From positions 248,001 to 312,000 of the forward strand of contig CAWDXZ010000005.1 of the NCBI GenBank assembly GCA_963806455.1: a stretch of DNA of 64,000 nucleotides, read 5' to 3'. Position 1 is the stretch's first letter. The number at the start of each line of letters is the position of its first letter. Under the pieces are notes generated by a model that saw nothing but the letters and a program-made list of their open reading frames with translations, made no database searches and was not told the origin of the DNA. A program made the translations under genes and the position numbers. This DNA comes from Bog-756 sp963806455 (lineage in GTDB: Bacteria > Actinomycetota > Acidimicrobiia > Acidimicrobiales > RAAP-2). Below are positions 60,224 through 64,000 of the stretch, one piece after another.

Positions 60224-61438
60224 TCACGGATCTGACCCCGGCGCGGCCTCTCCGGCCCGGGGTGCCGCCATCGCCCCGAGCCGCCGGTCGATGAACAGGT
60301 GCTCGGCGGCGTTGCCGGTCTGGCGGCGGGCCAGCCGGTAGGCCGCGGCGGCCTCGTCGGCCCTCCCCAACCGTCGGAGCAGATCCGCCCGGGTGGCCTG
60401 GTACAGGTGGTAGTCGGCGAGCTCGGCAGCCAGCCCGGGGTCGTCGACGAGCTCCAGGCCGGCGGTCGGCGAGTCGGCCATGGCCACGGCCACGGCCCGG
60501 TTGAGGCGGACCACCGCCGTCGGCTCCCACTCGAGCAGGGCGTCGTAGAGCCGGACGATGGTCCTCCAGTCGGTGAGGTCGGGCCGGGGCGCGGTGGCGT
60601 GCAGGGCGCTGATCGAGGCCTTGAGGGCGTAGGGGCCCCGATCACCCATGCCGCGGGCCCGCTCGAGTAGGGTCAGCCCGGTCGCCACCTTGGCCGGCTC
60701 CCACCGGGAGCGGTCCTGCTCGTCGAGGGTGAGCGGCACCCCCTCGGCATCGACCCGGGCCTGGCGACGGGCGTCCTGGAAGTGCAGCATGGCGGCCAGG
60801 CTCAGGGGCTCGGGGTCGTCGGGAAGCAGGCCGATGACCACGCCGGCGAGGCGAAGGGCCTCGTCGCACAGATCCACCTTGACCAGCTCGGGCCCGGACG
60901 GGGCCAGGTACCCGGCGTTGAAGATGAGATAGATGACGGCCAGCACCGCCGCCAGCCGGGCGGGCAGCTCCTCCTCGGACGGCACCCGGTAGCCGATCCC
61001 CGCCCGCCGTATCTTGCGCTTGGCCCTCACGATGCGCTGGGCCAGGGCCGTCTCCGAGATGAGGAAGGCCCTCGCCACCTCGTCGGTGGACAGACCCCCG
61101 AGGGTCCGCAGGGTCAAGGCCACCTGCGCCTCGAGGGTGAGTGCCGGGTGGCAGCAGGTGAACATCAACCGGAGCCGGTCGTCGGGGATCGGTCCTGATC
61201 CGTCGCCGATGTCCCAGGCCACGGCCAGCTCGCCCCAGGCGCGGCTGCGCCGGTCCGATGCCGCCGAGCTGCGCAGCCGGTCGATGGCCTTCCGTCTCGC
61301 CGTGGTGACGAGCCAGCCCGCCGGATTGGCCGGCACCCCATGGGCCGGCCAATCCGACGTGGCGGACACCAGTGCGTCCTGCAGTGCGTCCTCGGCCAGG
61401 TCAAAGTCACCCAGGATGCCGATGAGGCGGGCCAGCAC
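60224..61438 (-). CDS. RNA polymerase ECF sigma factor, ECF42 type
   Basis: This sigma factor of about 404 residues has sigma2 (ARLIGILGDFDLAEDALQDA), sigma4 (LRTLGGLSTDEVARAFLISE) and a long C-terminal helical TPR-like/DUF6596 domain (RLYDALLEWEPTAVVRLNRA). This is the layout of ECF42. ECF42 factors lack a classical anti-sigma and are encoded beside DGPF/YCII proteins, as here. The nominal start at 61438 would cut the conserved ALEAAYRRDRDRV upstream, and no standard start codon exists up to the overlap with the YCII gene, so the true start is uncertain. Confidence 0.85.
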   Translation of the reverse strand: MLARLIGILGDFDLAEDALQDALVSATSDWPAHGVPANPAGWLVTTARRKAIDRLRSSAASDRRSRAWGELAVAWDIGDGSGPIPDDRLRLMFTCCHPALTLEAQVALTLRTLGGLSTDEVARAFLISETALAQRIVRAKRKIRRAGIGYRVPSEEELPARLAAVLAVIYLIFNAGYLAPSGPELVKVDLCDEALRLAGVVIGLLPDDPEPLSLAAMLHFQDARRQARVDAEGVPLTLDEQDRSRWEPAKVATGLTLLERARGMGDRGPYALKASISALHATAPRPDLTDWRTIVRLYDALLEWEPTAVVRLNRAVAVAMADSPTAGLELVDDPGLAAELADYHLYQATRADLLRRLGRADEAAAAYRLARRQTGNAAEHLFIDRRLGAMAAPRAGEAAPGSDP

Positions 61439-61521
61439 CCGGTCACGATCGCGCCGGTAGGCGGCCTCGAGCGCGCCGTGCTCTCGGCCGGGCCCCGGGC
61501 GGGGCGATGTTCCGCTCAGGA

Positions 61522-61857
61522 CTACATCTCCGCCACGGGACGGACCTCGACCGAGCCGAACTTGGCCGAGGGCACCATGGCCGCCGCCTTCAGGGCCTGG
61601 TCGAGGTGGTCACACTCGATGACGTAATACCCCGACATCCACTCCTTGGTCTCCTCGAACGGCCCGTCGACCACCAGGGTCTCGCCGCCCCGCACGCGCA
61701 CGGTGGTGGCCGTGCTGGGATCGTTGAGCGGTGCACCCGTGTAGGTGCCGAGCTGCTCGCTGAAGGCGGCGTAGTCGGCCATCAGCTGGTCCCACTCGGC
61801 GTCGCCCGGGACCGGATGGATGGCGGGGTCGTTGTGGATGATCAACATGTACTGCAC
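61522..61857 (-). CDS. YCII/DGPF-domain protein
   Basis: This 111-residue protein of the YCII family has YMLIIHNDPAIHPVPGDAEW and the signature VVDGPFEETKEWMSGYYVIE, which carries the DGPF motif of proteins that accompany ECF42 sigma factors. The GTG start has an AAGGAG site eight bases upstream. The downstream sigma factor frame overlaps its stop. Its likely role is as a partner of the sigma factor in a stress or secondary-metabolism response. Confidence 0.88.
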   Translation of the reverse strand: MQYMLIIHNDPAIHPVPGDAEWDQLMADYAAFSEQLGTYTGAPLNDPSTATTVRVRGGETLVVDGPFEETKEWMSGYYVIECDHLDQALKAAAMVPSAKFGSVEVRPVAEM

Positions 61858-62084
61858 GGTGCACTCTCCTTGGTCGGCGGTCGTGGATTCCCACGCTTCC
61901 CCCAATTGACGGTGCCGTCGTCGCCGGATCGACACCCGCAGCCGGTCGGGCCGTTCGTCCGACCGTGTTCCGCCGACGGTCCTCCGACCGCGGGCCGGCG
62001 CCGGGCCGACGGTGGGCCGACGGTGGGCCGACGACGGCCTTCGTCGCACCCGGAGGGGACGGGAGGCCTCGCTATCGTGCTGGC

Positions 62085-62333
62085 ATGCAACTGTACGTGG
62101 CGTTCCTGGGTGGCCCCGTGGGCAGGGACCGGATGGGCGAGGACCACGAGGTGGTCATGGTGGTGGCCGAAGACCGGGCGGACGCCGAGGCCAAGGCCAA
62201 GGCCAAATGGGGCGGAAGCGGGCGAAGCCATGTCGACGCGCTGCAGCGGATCGACAGGGTCGACGGCTTCCGGGTCGACGTGGTGCCGGCCGGGTCGGGT
62301 GACCGGGGCCGGCTCTACGGTTACAACGCCTGA
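62085..62333 (+). CDS. DUF1543-like small protein
   Basis: This 82-residue protein begins MQLYVAFLGGPVGRDRMGED and continues with HEVVMVVAEDRADAEAKAKAKW, then HVDALQRIDRVDGFRVDVVP. This arrangement matches DUF1543 proteins, compact alpha-beta proteins of unknown function. Standard length, no signal or membrane segment. It is divergent from the YCII-sigma pair. Confidence 0.65.
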   Translation: MQLYVAFLGGPVGRDRMGEDHEVVMVVAEDRADAEAKAKAKWGGSGRSHVDALQRIDRVDGFRVDVVPAGSGDRGRLYGYNA

Positions 62334-62417
62334 CCGCCGTCCGGGCGGCCCCGGTGAGCGGCGGCAGTCCCCGGCCGGAGGACTGACGGGCCGCCCTTCG
62401 ACTGGAATACTGGCTGG

Positions 62418-62810
62418 ATGGGTGATCGAAACGTGCTGGGTGGCGAGCTCGAGCCCTGCAGCACGGACCCTCTCACCGGCTTCTACCGGGACGGGTGCTG
62501 CACGACCGGCCCCGAGGACCGGGGCAGTCACACGATCTGCGCCGTGGTCACCGCCGAGTTCCTCGAGCACCAGCGGAGCATCGGCAACGACCTGACCACC
62601 CCGCTGCCGCAGTTCCACTTCCCGGGCCTGGTCCCGGGTGACCGCTGGTGTGTGACCGCCGCCAACTGGTTGCGCGCCCACCACGACGGGGCGGCGGCCT
62701 ATGTGGTGCTCGCCTCGACCCACGAGCGTGCCCTCGACGTGGTCCCGCTGGCCGCCCTCGAGGAGCACGCCGTCGACGTCCCGCCCGGACCGGGCGACCT
62801 GGCGCCCTGA
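62418..62810 (+). CDS. DUF2237-like protein
   Basis: This 130-residue protein has NVLGGELEPCSTDPLTGFYR and DGCCTTGPEDRGSHTICAVV with a Cys-Cys pair, then GLVPGDRWCVTAANWLRAHH, typical of DUF2237. The conserved cysteines suggest metal or redox binding, but no biochemical role is established in this sequence. It converges on the ParA-like gene with a two-base gap. Confidence 0.75.
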   Translation: MGDRNVLGGELEPCSTDPLTGFYRDGCCTTGPEDRGSHTICAVVTAEFLEHQRSIGNDLTTPLPQFHFPGLVPGDRWCVTAANWLRAHHDGAAAYVVLASTHERALDVVPLAALEEHAVDVPPGPGDLAP

Positions 62811-62812
62811 GG

Positions 62813-63397
62813 TCAGCCGGCCCGTCGGCGCAGCGCCTTCTTCAGCACCTCGGTGTACCCCTCGAGGCCCTCCCGGTACAGGCGGGCCTCGGGACCGGCG
62901 GCGATCCCCACCCGCTCGGGGATGACGCCCCAGATGGGCACCTTCGACTCCGTCCACCACTGGATCGCCTCGTCGAGGTCGTTCGTGCCGAGGCGTGCGG
63001 CGGTGATGACCACTCCGCACGGGGTGCGGCGGCCGACCATCTCCAAGGTGGCCACCACCCGCGAGTACTCGACCCCTCCCGCCCGGGTGGGGACCACCAC
63101 CGCGTCGGCCCGGTCCAGGGTGGCCCGGACGATACGTTCGTCGCCAGGGGGCGTGTCGACCACGGCCAGGCCGTTGTGGCCCCCGAGGGCCCGTGACACC
63201 GTCCGCTCCGACGGCGCTTCCACCAGGTCCACGCCCTCGATGGGACGCTCCTCGAGCCACTCGGCCGAGGAGGCCTGGCGGTCGGCGTCCACCAGGGTGA
63301 CCGGCTCCCACCCCCGCTCGACGGCCGCCGCCGCCAGGTAGACGGCGGTGGTGGTCTTGCCCACTCCACCCTTCACGTTGCTCACCACGATGTTCAT
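62813..63397 (-). CDS. ParA-like P-loop ATPase
   Basis: This 194-residue deviant Walker ATPase has VKGGVGKTTTAVYLAAAAVE (residues 8-27), DADRQASSAEWLEERP and VVDTPPGDERIVRATLDRAD. Such proteins partition DNA or position complexes. No ParB partner or centromere site is seen, and the protein is shorter than chromosomal ParA, so an orphan, plasmid-type or MinD-like role is possible. The start at 63397 opens directly with MNIVVSNVKGGVGKTT. Confidence 0.85.
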   Translation of the reverse strand: MNIVVSNVKGGVGKTTTAVYLAAAAVERGWEPVTLVDADRQASSAEWLEERPIEGVDLVEAPSERTVSRALGGHNGLAVVDTPPGDERIVRATLDRADAVVVPTRAGGVEYSRVVATLEMVGRRTPCGVVITAARLGTNDLDEAIQWWTESKVPIWGVIPERVGIAAGPEARLYREGLEGYTEVLKKALRRRAG

Positions 63398-63588
63398 CGG
63401 ACCTCGCTGCTGACCATGGGGACGTCCCGACGGATGACGGAAGCTGCAACGGTCGACCATAGCCGAAGTACTTTCGAGTCTGACCAGGGGAAACGGACCG
63501 GTTCCGGACTCCGTCCCGGCCGCCCCGGCCGGGCGGGCGGGGGGACGCGGATTGACACTCCGAGAACCAGGCGGGGAGCATCTGCGGC

Positions 63589-64000
63589 GTGAGCAACCCG
63601 TTCGCGGCCACCACGTCGGTGAGGGCAACCGGGCCGGATCGGTACGAGGCAGAGATCGACAGTCGGTGGAACCTCAATCCTCTGCCCCAGGGTGGGATCG
63701 TGAGCGCGCTGGCCCTCCGGGCCATGGGCCACGCCCTGGACGACCCCGCCCAGGCGCTTCGCGGCCTCCACACCACCTTCGTGGCCCAGGTCGCCCACGG
63801 GCCGGTCTCGATCCAGGTGGAGCTCCTGCGGCGGGGGCGCTCGATGTCCCACCTGCGGGCCGAGGTGACCAGCGAGGGCAGCACCCGGGGACACGTGACC
63901 ACCGGCATCTTCGGCTCGGCCCGGCCGGGCTTTGCCTTCACCGACCTGGCTCCCCCTCCGGGGGTGCCGGCCCCCGAAGCGTGCCCCTCGTTCCGGGATC
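63589..64000 (+). CDS. Acyl-CoA thioesterase-like protein, 3' truncated by window end
   Basis: A GTG start at 63589 gives SNPFAATTSVRATGPDRYEA, then a hot-dog-fold signature SRWNLNPLPQGGIVSALALR and HTTFVAQVAHGPVSIQVELL, followed by HVTTGIFGSARPGFAFTDLA. These segments match TesB-like acyl-CoA thioesterases, which hydrolyse acyl-CoA or acyl-CoA analogues. Only the first domain is present; the second hot-dog domain lies beyond the window. It is divergent from the ParA-like gene. Confidence 0.7.
   Translation, partial: MSNPFAATTSVRATGPDRYEAEIDSRWNLNPLPQGGIVSALALRAMGHALDDPAQALRGLHTTFVAQVAHGPVSIQVELLRRGRSMSHLRAEVTSEGSTRGHVTTGIFGSARPGFAFTDLAPPPGVPAPEACPSFRD

Noticed and set aside
1..64000. tRNA, rRNA or CRISPR arrays
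   Set aside because: No cloverleaf-like sequences, rRNA segments or regularly spaced short repeats were seen on either strand by eye; the only tandem repeats are protein-coding.

Overview
The window is GC-rich actinobacterial DNA, most likely from the class Acidimicrobiia. Pointers are the atp operon order preceded by wecA-glyA-rpiB, an actinobacterial-type serC and a murA with Asp in place of the catalytic Cys. Other pointers are a coenzyme F420-type FrhB protein, an ilv leader peptide and a secreted protein built on GYWLVAADGG repeats. The placement is inferred from gene content only; no rRNA or tRNA gene was found.

Positions 1-9582 form an accessory island of damaged mobile DNA. It holds an ISL3 transposase with a one-base frameshift, an intact IS110 recombinase with a long non-coding 5' flank, and two divergent paralogous DUF2142-like membrane proteins (one frameshifted). 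A group II intron follows, with a well-preserved domain V but a frameshifted reverse transcriptase. Last come an XRE regulator and the catalytic half of an IS630 transposase. Parts of this stretch are more AT-rich than the rest.

Positions 9598-20247 hold ychF, small oxidative or ring-cleavage-type genes, a sulfur assimilation block, a cytochrome P450, a membrane protein and galT. The sulfur block is cysH, a siroheme sulfite reductase and an FrhB-like F420/ferredoxin oxidoreductase on the minus strand, with a divergent siroheme synthase gene. Its arrangement suggests that F420H2 is the electron donor for sulfite reduction, as in archaeal Fsr but with separate polypeptides.

Positions 20247-44898 are core chromosome. 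They include treS, meaB, murA, glpX, a complete F1Fo ATP synthase operon with two small upstream membrane genes, wecA, glyA, rpiB, a flippase-like protein, a serine hydrolase, greA and leuCD. A phosphate-type MFS transporter and phoU are divergent around a clear PHO box.

Positions 44974-64000 hold serine and branched-chain amino acid biosynthesis (serA, an aminotransferase, serC, ilvBNC, ilvD). The ilvBNC operon has a visible promoter, a 16-residue Ile/Val/Leu-rich leader peptide and an attenuator hairpin. Next are a secreted SGNH hydrolase with 42-residue repeats, a haloalkane dehalogenase, an ECF42-type sigma factor with its DGPF/YCII partner, small DUF proteins, a ParA-like ATPase and a partial thioesterase.

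Six places show single-base reading-frame breaks: one in ISL3, one in the DUF2142-like paralogue, three in the intron protein and one in the sulfite reductase. Whether these are real decay or sequencing errors cannot be settled from the sequence alone.
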